From the NCBI RefSeq assembly GCF_947503415.1, contig NZ_CANNDS010000001.1, positions 434,001 through 498,000 of the forward strand: a stretch of 64,000 nucleotides of DNA, read 5' to 3'. This document shows, one piece after another, positions 44,093 through 52,395 of the stretch (its first letter is position 1; each line of letters starts with the position of its first letter). The position numbers and the translations under genes were made by a program. This stretch comes from an uncultured Tateyamaria sp. GTDB taxonomy: Bacteria; Pseudomonadota; Alphaproteobacteria; Rhodobacterales; Rhodobacteraceae. The notes under the pieces are model-generated. The model did no database searches. It worked only from the letters and a program-made list of their open reading frames with translations, and was not told the origin of the DNA.

Positions 44093-44385
44093 CGCCTCAG
44101 GTTTGACCCAATGGTCACGGGTCATGCTGGGCGCTTTCAGTGGTTTTCGATCACAAATTGGAACCTGCGCGAACGTATGACTTGGTCCACCGGGTGTGGT
44201 TGAAGTCCGCGCGAAAACCCCGCCGAGACACCCGATTCGGTCACATTTCGCGCGCAAGATGAACCTACAGCCCATGCGAGAAGAGCGACAACCACGGGTG
44301 GAAAATACCCCCTTGACCCGGCTCCATCGTTACCGATCCATGCACAATACGGGGGCGGATTCAGCTTTGGAGCGCTATTGTTGGA
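44093..44385. other. Intergenic leader region, no gene seen
   Basis: About 290 bp after the barrel gene. No coding frame, ribosome site or clear terminator was recognised. It runs into the promoter proposed for the VPLPA-CTERM gene. Confidence 0.4.
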
Positions 44386-44415
44386 TTGCTCAACACAGCG
44401 AAAATGTGTTAATAA
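44386..44415 (+). promoter_or_regulatory. Sigma-70-type promoter with internal inverted repeat
   Basis: TTGCTC (44386-44391) and TAATAA (44410-44415) are spaced by 18 bp. The spacer is almost filled by the inverted repeat AACACA-N7-TGTGTT (44392-44410), so a bound repressor would cover the promoter. The VPLPA-CTERM gene starts about 65 bp downstream. Confidence 0.45.
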
Positions 44416-44483
44416 CAATTTTAAGGAAGTGGGTTCAGCGCCTTGGGAAGGGGGCTGAATGGTAGAATGGTTTGGAAGTGAAA

Positions 44484-45185
44484 ATGACTTTTTATAATAC
44501 TATTTGTAATTCATTGCGTTCCGGAAGTCTGGTGGCTGCTTTTGTCGCCGTTGGCTCCGTTGCAAGCGCCACGACGATCGACTTCGATGTCGACCGTGGC
44601 TACACAAATGGCACAAACGAATACACAAGCACCGACGGCACGGTTTCCGTAGGTGTCGATGGCGTGCATGTGTCGAGCGACGGCACGATCCGGAACACCA
44701 GAAACTTCTGGACGTCCAGCTGGGACGGCCCCGGGGAGAACGGCGGCCTTGGCGTTTATGACTGCCGCTGGTCGAACCTGTGCATCGACAACAGCCAGAT
44801 CGATGGTCGCGGACCCGATGAATTCGCGCTTCTCGATTTCGGCGATCTGGTTGTAGAGATCACCTCGGTGACATTCTCCTACTGGGATGCCAACGACACG
44901 TTCGCATATGGCGTCTACACTGACACTGATATTCCAGCGACCGCCCTGATTTACGAGCAGGACTTGGACGATGGCAACGCAAACCCCTACACCTACAGCT
45001 TCGGCGCGGGTGAGGTTGTTGGATCGATCATTGGATTTGGTGCAGACAGCTGGCGCGACAACTTCCGCCTGCAAAGCGTCTCTTTCGATGTGGTGTCGGC
45101 TGTGCCGCTGCCTGCTGGCGGTCTGCTGATCCTCACCGGTCTGGGTGGCTTGGCGATGATGCGCCGCCGCCGCAAAACCAGCTAA
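44484..45185 (+). CDS. VPLPA-CTERM sorting-domain protein (exosortase substrate)
   Basis: A 233-residue secreted protein from the ATG at 44484, which has GGAAG 6 bp upstream; a TTG at 44472 is less likely. It has an N-terminal signal peptide (cleavage near VASA-TT) and an Asp/Asn/Gly-rich beta-type body of unknown family. The C-terminal tail (207-233) has VPLPA, a hydrophobic stretch and RRRR. This three-part tail is the recognition signal for the exosortase at 11-12.7 kb. It is the only such tail in the window. A strong terminator follows. Confidence 0.92.
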   Translation: MTFYNTICNSLRSGSLVAAFVAVGSVASATTIDFDVDRGYTNGTNEYTSTDGTVSVGVDGVHVSSDGTIRNTRNFWTSSWDGPGENGGLGVYDCRWSNLCIDNSQIDGRGPDEFALLDFGDLVVEITSVTFSYWDANDTFAYGVYTDTDIPATALIYEQDLDDGNANPYTYSFGAGEVVGSIIGFGADSWRDNFRLQSVSFDVVSAVPLPAGGLLILTGLGGLAMMRRRRKTS

Positions 45186-45210
45186 TCAAAGCATACAGAG
45201 TTACTGATCT

Positions 45211-45236
45211 AGGCCAGCTTTTCAGCTGGCCTTTTT
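45211..45236 (+). terminator. Rho-independent terminator of the VPLPA-CTERM gene
   Basis: A 9-bp perfect stem (AGGCCAGCT / AGCTGGCCT) with a TTTC loop, followed by a run of T, 25 bp after the stop codon. Confidence 0.9.
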
Positions 45237-45252
45237 CGTTTGCAGTGACTTT

Positions 45253-45286
45253 GGCGCCGGAACTGGCATGCAGTTTCTACGGCGCC
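45253..45286. repeat. Nested inverted repeat
   Basis: Outer arms GGCGCCG (45253-45259) and CGGCGCC (45280-45286) enclose inner arms AACTG and CAGTT. It lies between the terminator and the transposase remnant, and could be part of the old element's end or a structured RNA. Confidence 0.35.
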
Positions 45287-45299
45287 GAAATTAATCCAG

Positions 45300-45915
45300 T
45301 CAGATTTCACGAAACGGGTCAACTGAGCCACCTTCCGAACGATGTCGGCGGTAATGGCGACACGACCCAAAGATCAGCTCCTGGATGGCAAAAAACCGCT
45401 GAGGCTCAGGGTTGACTCCACCGGACGCGTCTAGGGTGCAAGCCGTCTTAACTGCCGCTTTTGACCCTAGCACCGATTTCCGCCCCTTGTGCACTCTATG
45501 ATAGCGTGTCCCGTGCGAGGATCTTGGCCAAAGTGACGTAGCGGCGTGGACTTGCCGACAGTCACAGGTCGTACAGTTCAAAGGCGGAAACCTGGCATTC
45601 GACGTGCCGCTCCCGACGCCTCAGTGTCAGATGTCAAGCAGGTCACCGTTGGCATCGATCGACCGCCACAGCTGGCGTTGTACGCCGTCCGCTACCGGAA
45701 CAATCTTGTACGACTGCCATGCATGTTGAACCGAGGGCATTCTCAGCGAACGCGCGTCACCAATGGGGGCCAACCCGGCTCACCCAAAGCCAGTGTGCTA
45801 CAAAACCGACTATAACGCAGTGTTCCGCCAGCAGATTGGCGTCACTTGCCATGCCCGAAGCGCCCGGGCTGCATAGGCAATAACTTGCGCGGGAAACAGG
45901 GGACTTCCGCGCACG
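45300..45915 (-). pseudogene. Decayed IS6-family transposase
   Basis: Read leftwards, pieces of an IS6/IS26-type DDE transposase appear in the right order but in different frames with stops between them. PAQVIAYAARALRAW (about 45850-45895) is the N-terminal part. LLAEHCVIV and VSRVGPHW match the DLLAERG and FGPH region. GVQRQLWRSIDANGDLLD (45630-45689) is the core around the first catalytic Asp, and a degraded QRFFAIQELI...RRH piece is the C-terminal part. No intact gene can be made. Terminal repeats were not clearly found. It marks a past insertion between the VPLPA-CTERM gene and exoY. Confidence 0.8.
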
Positions 45916-46330
45916 GCACAAGTGTTGGCCTGGCGCCATCGAGGCGCAGTCTGGTTGGATCGGACCAAGGAACCCGGCAGCGCCCAGACGCCCCTGCGAG
46001 CGTCAGACGATTCGCTGAACGCGCGATCATGATTCGGATGCAGCACCGCAGCACAGCAGAGGTTTCACGCCTTTTTCACGTACATTTCTCTGTACTTCGC
46101 GACAAAGATGAATCAATTCTATCTAAAGTTGTAACCTTCTGATTCGAAAACAAACCTTTTCTAAAAATTCGATCTTTTGAGCAAAATCACGCTCCTTTCC
46201 CCTTTGGAGCGTAGTTAAGAAATGGTAAAGATAGGACATGAGGGCAAGTCTGCGCCTGAGCGTAACGAGGACATTAAATTTATTTTTTGACGTGCCAGGT
46301 CTCTGCTGACTTGGCCGGGAGTTTTTCAAA
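45916..46330. other. AT-rich leader of the ExoY-type gene
   Basis: No gene is seen. Features are an inverted repeat ACGCTCC-N10-GGAGCGT (46189-46212), a weak promoter candidate TTGGAG-N16-TAAAGA (46205-46232), and a hairpin GCCAGGTC/GACTTGGC (46294-46315) directly before the GGGAG ribosome site. The long, structured leader suggests regulated expression of the chain-initiating enzyme. Confidence 0.4.
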
Positions 46331-47011
46331 ATGACTATTCAACCCGTTAATTTCGACGGAAAATTTTCTTTTGCCTATCCGGTTCATTACCGCGACCGTC
46401 TGAACGGCTTCTACCACAATCATGTGAAACGCTGCTTGGATGTATTTCTGGTCGTGGTGGCTGCACCAATAGTCTTGCCCGTCGTCCTGTTGATGCTACT
46501 CGTGGTGGCGCTGGACGGCGGCAAGCCTTTGTACTCGCAACTGCGTGTCGGTCGGAACGGGCGGTCTTTCCGTATCTGGAAAATCCGCACCATGACCGTC
46601 GATGCGGATGAACGTCTGAATTCCTATCTCGCGGAAAACCCAGCGGCACGTGCCGAATGGAACGCCACTCAAAAGCTCAAGTGCGATCCACGCATCACCA
46701 AGATGGGTCGGTTCTTGCGCAAGTCGTCCATGGACGAACTGCCGCAGCTTTGGAACGTGCTGACCGGTTCGATGTCGTTGATTGGGCCCCGTCCCATGAT
46801 GGTGTCGCAAAAGGCGCAATACCCTGGCGTTGCTTACTACTGGCTGCGTCCTGGCATCACGGGCCTGTGGCAGATTTCTGACCGCAACAACTGTGACTTC
46901 GCTGACCGGGCTCATTTCGATGAAACCTACGCGCGGACCATGTCACTGCGTACAGATGCGAATGTGTTGGCAAAGACCGTTTCGGTCGTACTCAAGGCAA
47001 CCGGCTATTAA
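46331..47011 (+). CDS. exoY: Chain-initiating sugar-phosphate transferase (ExoY-like)
   Basis: A 226-residue polyprenyl-phosphate hexose-1-phosphate transferase of the short ExoY type. It has one membrane segment (about 35-62, VFLVVVAAPIVLPVVLLMLLV) and a cytoplasmic catalytic domain with KIRTMTVDAD, LRKSSMDELPQLWNVL and SLIGPRP, then YWLRPGITGLWQI. It places the first sugar on the lipid carrier and so starts EPS synthesis. It has a GGGAG ribosome site, its own AT-rich leader and its own terminator, so it is a single-gene transcript. Confidence 0.94.
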   Translation: MTIQPVNFDGKFSFAYPVHYRDRLNGFYHNHVKRCLDVFLVVVAAPIVLPVVLLMLLVVALDGGKPLYSQLRVGRNGRSFRIWKIRTMTVDADERLNSYLAENPAARAEWNATQKLKCDPRITKMGRFLRKSSMDELPQLWNVLTGSMSLIGPRPMMVSQKAQYPGVAYYWLRPGITGLWQISDRNNCDFADRAHFDETYARTMSLRTDANVLAKTVSVVLKATGY

Positions 47012-47101
47012 CCTAGCGGTGTTTTGATCGAAACAGCTTACTGCGATCCGCTGCTACAATTGCTCCGCACTGCATGAGCGGCTACATATCGTTGTGTGAT
47101 G

Positions 47102-47133
47102 GGTGGGCACTGCATTTGTGCCCACCTTGTTTT
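47102..47133 (+). terminator. Rho-independent terminator after the ExoY-type gene
   Basis: A 9-bp stem GGTGGGCAC / GTGCCCACC with a TGCATTT loop, followed by TTGTTTT. It lies 18 bp before the start of the TPR lipoprotein gene, so it could also act as an attenuator in that gene's leader. Confidence 0.8.
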
Positions 47134-47150
47134 GCGAGTTTGGACACTGC

Positions 47151-49595
47151 ATGCTGAAATCCCTGCGTAAACTCGGGCTGGCCCTTGGGCTGACCTTGGT
47201 CCTTGTGGCGTGCGACTCTCCGGAAGAACAAGCTGAGAAATACCTCGCCTCCGCGCTGGAACTGATCGACGCAGGCGACCCGGACCGTGCCGCCATCGAG
47301 TTGCGCAACGTGTTCGCGCTGGTGCCCAACCATGTCCCGGCCCGCGAAACCATGGCGCGGCTGATGCTCGATCAAAATGACAAAAGCGCGGCCTACGGGC
47401 ACTATCTGCGCCTTGTCGAACAGGTCCCCGACCATCTTGAAGGGCGTATGCTGCTTGCGGAAATCGCCTTTGAAGCGCGCAATTGGGAAGAGTTCGTGCG
47501 CCACGGCAACAAGGCCGTCGAGTTGGCGCCAGAGGAGCCGCGCAACCAGATCATCGACCTTGCGTTGCGCTATCAGCAGACCATCGAAGATCGCGACGGC
47601 CCCGCGCGTGACGCCCTGCGCGATCAGGCCAAGACCCTCGCCGAAGATGCACCCGACAATGATGTCCTGCAGCAAATCCTCTTTGACGCCTATATGCGCG
47701 ACCGCAATTTTGAACAGGCGCTGGGTCAGCTTGACCGGATGATTGACCGCAAGCCCGACAATCGCACTCTATACACCCAACGCCTGAACCTGCTGACACA
47801 GCTGCAGGATTTCACGGCGGTTGAGGCGCAACTTAAGGACATGGTCGACCGCTTTGCCGATGACGAGCGACCCAAAGAAGACCTGATCCGCTTCTACGTG
47901 GCCCGAAAAGAGCTCGACAACGCAGAGGCCTTCTTTCGCAGCATTGCCGATCCCGCGGCCGAAGACCCCCGGCTTTTCATCGGCTTGATCCAGTTCCTCG
48001 AAGATGTGCGCGGCGCCGAAACAGCCCGCACCGAATTGACGGCCGCCTTGGATGTATCGCCAAACCCCGACCGGCTTCGGGTGCGGCTGGCCATTATCGA
48101 CTTTGAAGCTGGCACGCAGGACAAGGCCATCGATGACCTGCAAGCGCTCCTCGACCGGGACACCCCATCCGACAATGCCGACGAGATCCGGATCACCCTG
48201 GCCCAGATGCTTGTCCGTTCAGGCAACGCCGTCGGCGCGCAGCGTCTGGTCGATACGGTGCTGGAGGGGGATGAATCAAATGTCGCGGCGCTCAAGATGC
48301 GTTCGGCATGGATGATCGAGAATGACAACACGGACGGTGCCATCGCGATCTTGCGTCTGGTGCTGGATGCGGCGCCCAATGACGTGGCAGCCATCAACCT
48401 GATGTCGAACGCCTATGCGCGCGCAGGCAACCGCGATCTGTCCCGCGACTTCATGGCCCTTGCCGTTGATGCGTCCAACAACGCCCCCGCCCCTTCCCTG
48501 CGCTATGCCCGTACGCTGGCCGCCGACGAACGCTATCTGGCCGCCGAAGAGGTTTTGATCCCCGCCTTGCGCCGCGACCGGAGCAATCCCGACATTCTGG
48601 TGTTGCTGGGCGAGATTTATCTGGCCTCCGAAGACTACTCTCGGGCCGATCAGGTGTTGTCACGACTGCGCAGCCTTGGAACAGCCCGCACGCTGGCTGT
48701 CGCAAATGCGCTCGAGGCCCGCATTTTGGGCAGCCGCGAAGGGGTCGAACAAGCGCTTGGGTTCCTCGAAGAATTGGCCGCGCGCGAAGATGCTGGCGTG
48801 AACACACAGATTGCCTTGCTGCGCGCCCGCCTGAGTTCCGGTCAGACAACCAAAGCGCTGGCACAGGCCAAAACACTCGCCGCCGAAAACCCCGACAACC
48901 CCGCGCTCAAATTCATTCTGGCCGCGTCTCACGCCGCCAACGGTGCGCCTGATGTGGCCGAAACGCTGCTGACAGGGTTGCTGAAAGAAGACCCCAGCCG
49001 CATGCGCATCTGGACGCAGGTCTATCGGTTGCAGCGCATTCAAAACAAGAACGCCGAGGCCACCCGGACCTTGCAGGACGGTCTCGCCATTGATCCCGAA
49101 AACCGCACGCTGCTGTGGGCACAGGCGGTCGAACTGGAAGCCGCAGGCGATATCGATGGCGCAATCGCAAATTACGAGCGGATTTACGAAAACAATTCCG
49201 GTGATCTGATTGCGGCCAACAACCTGGCCAGCCTGCTCGCCACGCACAAAACCGATGACGCGAGCCTTGAGCGCGCCTGGACCGTGGCACGGCGGCTGCG
49301 CGACACAAATGAACCGGCGCTGCAAGACACGTATGGCTGGATTGCCTATCGCCGTGGCAGCGCCGAAGAAGCGCTGCCCTATCTCGAAGCCGCAGCATCC
49401 GCTTTGGCCTCGGACCCTATTGTTCAGTTCCACCTCGGCCAGGCCTACGGCGCCCTTGATCAACGCGAGGCGGCCATCGCCCAATACAACCGCGCACTCG
49501 AGATTGCAGGCGCTGACGACACACGCCCGCAATTCGACATCGCCCGGTCAGAGATCGCCCGTATTGAGGCACTGCCCGCGCCGGTCGAAGAGTAA
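47151..49595 (+). CDS. prsT: TPR-repeat lipoprotein of the exosortase/EPS system (PrsT-like)
   Basis: An 814-residue protein from the ATG at 47151, chosen because it starts a lipoprotein signal (MLKSLRKLGLALGLTLVLVAC, Cys near residue 21). The rest is a chain of about twenty TPR-type helical pairs (e.g. AAIELRNVFALVPNHVPARE, AIAQYNRALEIAG). Proteins of this size and layout occur at PEP-CTERM loci and probably act as envelope scaffolds for EPS assembly, like AlgK or PelB TPR domains. It is the right-hand end of the EPS locus. It converges on the LysR gene. Confidence 0.88.
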   Translation: MLKSLRKLGLALGLTLVLVACDSPEEQAEKYLASALELIDAGDPDRAAIELRNVFALVPNHVPARETMARLMLDQNDKSAAYGHYLRLVEQVPDHLEGRMLLAEIAFEARNWEEFVRHGNKAVELAPEEPRNQIIDLALRYQQTIEDRDGPARDALRDQAKTLAEDAPDNDVLQQILFDAYMRDRNFEQALGQLDRMIDRKPDNRTLYTQRLNLLTQLQDFTAVEAQLKDMVDRFADDERPKEDLIRFYVARKELDNAEAFFRSIADPAAEDPRLFIGLIQFLEDVRGAETARTELTAALDVSPNPDRLRVRLAIIDFEAGTQDKAIDDLQALLDRDTPSDNADEIRITLAQMLVRSGNAVGAQRLVDTVLEGDESNVAALKMRSAWMIENDNTDGAIAILRLVLDAAPNDVAAINLMSNAYARAGNRDLSRDFMALAVDASNNAPAPSLRYARTLAADERYLAAEEVLIPALRRDRSNPDILVLLGEIYLASEDYSRADQVLSRLRSLGTARTLAVANALEARILGSREGVEQALGFLEELAAREDAGVNTQIALLRARLSSGQTTKALAQAKTLAAENPDNPALKFILAASHAANGAPDVAETLLTGLLKEDPSRMRIWTQVYRLQRIQNKNAEATRTLQDGLAIDPENRTLLWAQAVELEAAGDIDGAIANYERIYENNSGDLIAANNLASLLATHKTDDASLERAWTVARRLRDTNEPALQDTYGWIAYRRGSAEEALPYLEAAASALASDPIVQFHLGQAYGALDQREAAIAQYNRALEIAGADDTRPQFDIARSEIARIEALPAPVEE

Positions 49596-49679
49596 AGCGG
49601 TTCTGCACAACGCCACAGGCGCGTACCAAAAGCATTGCATAGCGGATCAGCACGACCCAATTGCGGCTGAAGTGGCTGG

Positions 49680-49716
49680 CAGTGTTAAACACTGCATCCC
49701 CCAGTGTCCGACACTG
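49680..49716. promoter_or_regulatory. Two identical palindromes CAGTGT-N3-ACACTG
   Basis: CAGTGT-TAA-ACACTG (49680-49694) and CAGTGT-CCG-ACACTG (49702-49716) have identical half-sites and centres 22 bp apart, which is two helical turns. This is the pattern of a dimer-binding site used twice. They lie between the 3' ends of two converging genes, where no promoter is expected. Confidence 0.5.
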
Positions 49717-49748
49717 AACCAACCTATCACCCCGCCGCTCATCCCCAC

Positions 49749-49777
49749 GAAAAAACCCCGGCGCGTGTGCACCGGGG
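49749..49777 (-). terminator. Rho-independent terminator of the LysR gene
   Basis: On the minus strand CCCCGG and CCGGGG form a GC stem around a loop of about 10 bases, followed directly by a run of six T, 34 bp after the LysR stop. Confidence 0.82.
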
Positions 49778-49811
49778 TCAGTTTCATAACCGAGGGGAGG
49801 ATGGTTATATC

Positions 49812-50717
49812 TTACCAGTCCGATGGACCTTTTTCTGCAAAGGCATGGACCAGAAAATCAATGAAGGCACGGACCTTGGGCTGCGTGAACCGACCCGGAG
49901 GGTAAACCGCATAGATGCCTTGGGTTTCCATGGGCAAGTCGGGAATGGCGTCCTCGACCAGACCTTGCTCCAGCGCGTCCGCATAGAGGAAGCTGGGTAG
50001 GTATGCGATACCAAGGCCCGAAATCGCGGCGTTCAGCAGGGATTGCCCGTCATTCACACTCAGCCACCCGGCGGTGCGCACTTGACGCTTTTCGCCCGAG
50101 GGCGCGGTCAGCTTCCAGACATTGCCCGACGATTGGTTGGAGTAATGCAGCAGCTTGTGTTCGTTCAGATCGTCAATCTTTTCAGGGCGACCGTATTGCT
50201 CGAAATACTTCGGGCTCGCGATCATACGCTTGGTCGTTTCGGTCAGCTTCCGGGCGCGCAGGGTGCTGTCTTCCAGCTCTCCGATGCGGATCGCCATGTC
50301 GAACCCTTCAGAGATCAGTTCGACATACCGGTTGTTCAAAACCATGTTGACGGTGATGTCCGGGAAGTCGGCCAGAAACTCCGACAAACGCGGCGACAGG
50401 TGGTTCACACCAAAGTCGGTCGCAACCGAGATACGCAACAGGCCCGAAGGTGCCGATTGCATGGAGGTCACCAACGAATCCGCCTCGCCCGCATCATTCA
50501 GAACACGGCGGGCGCGGTCGTAATAGGCCAGACCAATCTCGGTCGGGCTGACACGGCGGGTGGTGCGGTTCAGCAGGCGGGCGCCAAGCCGCGCCTCCAG
50601 CGACGACACGTGCTTTGAGACGGCGGATTTCGAAATCCCCATCTTCTTGGCCGCGTCGGTAAAGCCACCCTGGTCCACGACCGTGGCAAATGCTTCCATC
50701 TCGGTAAGGCGATCCAT
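49812..50717 (-). CDS. LysR-family transcriptional regulator
   Basis: A 301-residue regulator. The N-terminal winged helix-turn-helix (1-60) has the typical GGFTDAAKKMGISKSAVSKHV recognition region in spaced form. The rest is a periplasmic-binding-like effector domain. The pattern (TEMEAFATVVDQGGF, NRTTRRVSPTEIG, ending with FIDFLVHAFA) places it in the large CrgA/DhcR-like LysR group. The effector and targets are unknown. It is a single gene with its own terminator and no divergent partner next to it. Confidence 0.93.
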   Translation of the reverse strand: MDRLTEMEAFATVVDQGGFTDAAKKMGISKSAVSKHVSSLEARLGARLLNRTTRRVSPTEIGLAYYDRARRVLNDAGEADSLVTSMQSAPSGLLRISVATDFGVNHLSPRLSEFLADFPDITVNMVLNNRYVELISEGFDMAIRIGELEDSTLRARKLTETTKRMIASPKYFEQYGRPEKIDDLNEHKLLHYSNQSSGNVWKLTAPSGEKRQVRTAGWLSVNDGQSLLNAAISGLGIAYLPSFLYADALEQGLVEDAIPDLPMETQGIYAVYPPGRFTQPKVRAFIDFLVHAFAEKGPSDW

Positions 50718-50850
50718 GCCTGCTGCCTCTCAATCCATGCTTGTTGAGGATCAGGTATGCGGGCGAATAAAGGCACGATCTGGGCGGGGGTGGGATAATA
50801 TCGCGGTGATTGCAGGGATCGTTGATGGCATGGAAACGACGCCAAACGGC

Positions 50851-51618
50851 TCAGGTGGCGATATCCGTGCTCCAGCTTTGGAAGGTCTCGGCCTCTTCGG
50901 CCAGGGGCACGGTGTCCGTTCCACCGATCAGCAAAAAGCCGTATCCGGGTGTGTTCCAACGGGCCAGCCCAAGCCCCTCGGCCTGCCCCATATCCACCGG
51001 TTTCGCATCCGGTCCCGACGGAAGGATGCACAAGGCCACAGGCGTGCCATCGGCGCGGGCAAACGCAATCTGGATCAGCGGCTTGCCGCGGAACCCAAGC
51101 ACCTGCGCCCGCTTGAAGGTCAGATCACCAGCGGCGGGAAGCGCACTCAGATCCAACCCAATCGCATCGGACACAGAGGCCAGCTGCAACGCAGCCTCCG
51201 CAGGCGAAGGATTGTCCACGGCCAGCGTCTCGGCTGTGTAAAGCGCCTGATAGGAGGCCACGAAAGACACCCACCCGCGTGGGGCGGGTTCTTCGGGTGT
51301 GCCGAAGCCCGCGAACATCGCAACGGCCAGACCGGCAGCCAGACCAGTGGCAAAGGTGCCGATGCCAAACCCCCAGCGTCCCCGCGGGGACGGGGCGGCC
51401 ACAGGCTCGGGCAATGCAGGCATCGGCGGGGCGTCTTGCAACAGCGCCTCATAGGCTTCGGCAATCGGGGCGAGCGGCACGTCCAACGCGGCCATCTGCT
51501 CGGCCACGGACGGATCAGCGTCCAATGCAGCCTCGATTTCGGCCTGCAGGGCATCGTCCGCTTCCCCATCCAGGAAAGCGGTCAGCTCCTCATCCGAAAA
51601 TCTGCGCATGTCCGTCAT
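50851..51618 (-). CDS. Anti-sigma factor, membrane-anchored
   Basis: A 255-residue protein. The short cytoplasmic N-terminus (FSDEELTAFLDGEADDALQAEIE) is typical of RskA/RsiW-like anti-sigma factors, although a Cys/His zinc motif is absent. One membrane helix (GIGTFATGLAAGLAVAMFAGF, about residues 85-105) and a periplasmic domain follow. It overlaps the sigma-factor stop by 4 bp (ATGA), so the pair is translated together, and it probably holds that sigma factor inactive. A GTCCCCGCGGGGAC palindrome lies inside the gene at 51378, just before the membrane helix. Confidence 0.85.
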   Translation of the reverse strand: MTDMRRFSDEELTAFLDGEADDALQAEIEAALDADPSVAEQMAALDVPLAPIAEAYEALLQDAPPMPALPEPVAAPSPRGRWGFGIGTFATGLAAGLAVAMFAGFGTPEEPAPRGWVSFVASYQALYTAETLAVDNPSPAEAALQLASVSDAIGLDLSALPAAGDLTFKRAQVLGFRGKPLIQIAFARADGTPVALCILPSGPDAKPVDMGQAEGLGLARWNTPGYGFLLIGGTDTVPLAEEAETFQSWSTDIAT

Positions 51619-52106
51619 GTCGCTTTTGCCTTTCCCTCGGCCATGTCGGTGTTCAGTCGCTTCCGTGCAGCGGCCAAACGGCTCATCACCGTGCCGATCG
51701 GGATTTCCATAATCTCGGCAGCTTCCTTGTAAGCATACCCTTCCACATAGACCAGAAAGACAGCCTGACGCTGGGCCTCTGGCAATGCGTTCACTCTATT
51801 CAACACGTCACGGGCCAGAATATTCACTTCCGCCCCCGGAGATGTGTCGGGAAGGTCAATGTCCTCGACAGGAACCAGCCCACCGCCCGTCCGCACCTTG
51901 CGCGAGCGCAGCTCGTTCAGCCACACGCGTTGGGCCATTCGGAACATCCAGCGGTCCAGATGGGTGCCCGGTTCGAACTGCTCGGCCTTGTCCAATGCGC
52001 GCAGGCAGGTGGTCTGCACCAGATCGTCGGCCCAATCCTTGCGCCCGGTCAGCGCAACAGCATAGCGCCACAGCCGCGGATAGACCGCAGCCATGCCGTC
52101 GCGCAC
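51615..52106 (-). CDS. ECF-type RNA polymerase sigma factor
   Basis: A 163-residue sigma factor with region 2 (DWADDLVQTTCLRALDKAEQF, HLDRWMFRMAQRVWLNELR) and region 4 (LPEAQRQAVFLVYVEGYAYKEAAEIMEIPIGTVMSRLAAAR). The likely start is GTG at 52106; ATG at 52094 is the alternative, and neither has a clear ribosome site. It is co-transcribed with the anti-sigma gene. The stimulus is unknown. The divergent gap to the small ORF at 52200 may hold its own promoter. Confidence 0.93.
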   Translation of the reverse strand: MRDGMAAVYPRLWRYAVALTGRKDWADDLVQTTCLRALDKAEQFEPGTHLDRWMFRMAQRVWLNELRSRKVRTGGGLVPVEDIDLPDTSPGAEVNILARDVLNRVNALPEAQRQAVFLVYVEGYAYKEAAEIMEIPIGTVMSRLAAARKRLNTDMAEGKAKAT

Positions 52107-52199
52107 GATGCTGACGGATGTTTGAGATGCGCTTGTGATTAGACCTGTCCCACGGTGTTACTTTGCTCCGAGATCACCATGCACCGGAGGAAATGTGAA

Positions 52200-52382
52200 A
52201 TGAAATCATTTGTCAAAACCGTGACAGTTTCGGCAGCAAATGCACAGTCCGAGTGCACAGGTCACCATTACGCCTGCAAATGCCACGGCGTCAGTGTGAT
52301 ACTGGCTGCCGGCGATACCCTTACGTCGCTGCTAGGTGCGCCCCTTGGCGGATCGCTGATGTCCCCGCAGGGACAGCCTTGA
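52200..52382 (+). CDS. Possible 60-residue peptide, divergent from the sigma factor
   Basis: MKSFVKTVTVSAANAQSE at the start, with a strong GGAGGA ribosome site about 9 bp upstream. The next part contains two Cys and two His in CTGHHYACKCH, and the end is SPQGQP, part of which comes from the GTCCCCGCAGGGAC repeat. The strong ribosome site and position beside an ECF sigma gene suggest it is expressed. It may also be a gene cut short by the repeat insertion. No family is recognised. Confidence 0.4.
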   Translation: MKSFVKTVTVSAANAQSECTGHHYACKCHGVSVILAAGDTLTSLLGAPLGGSLMSPQGQP

Positions 52383-52395
52383 ACACCACGCCCAA

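Noticed and set aside
43778..44275. 165-codon leftward frame over the end of the barrel gene
   Set aside because: It is mostly antisense to the barrel gene and has no recognisable protein features.
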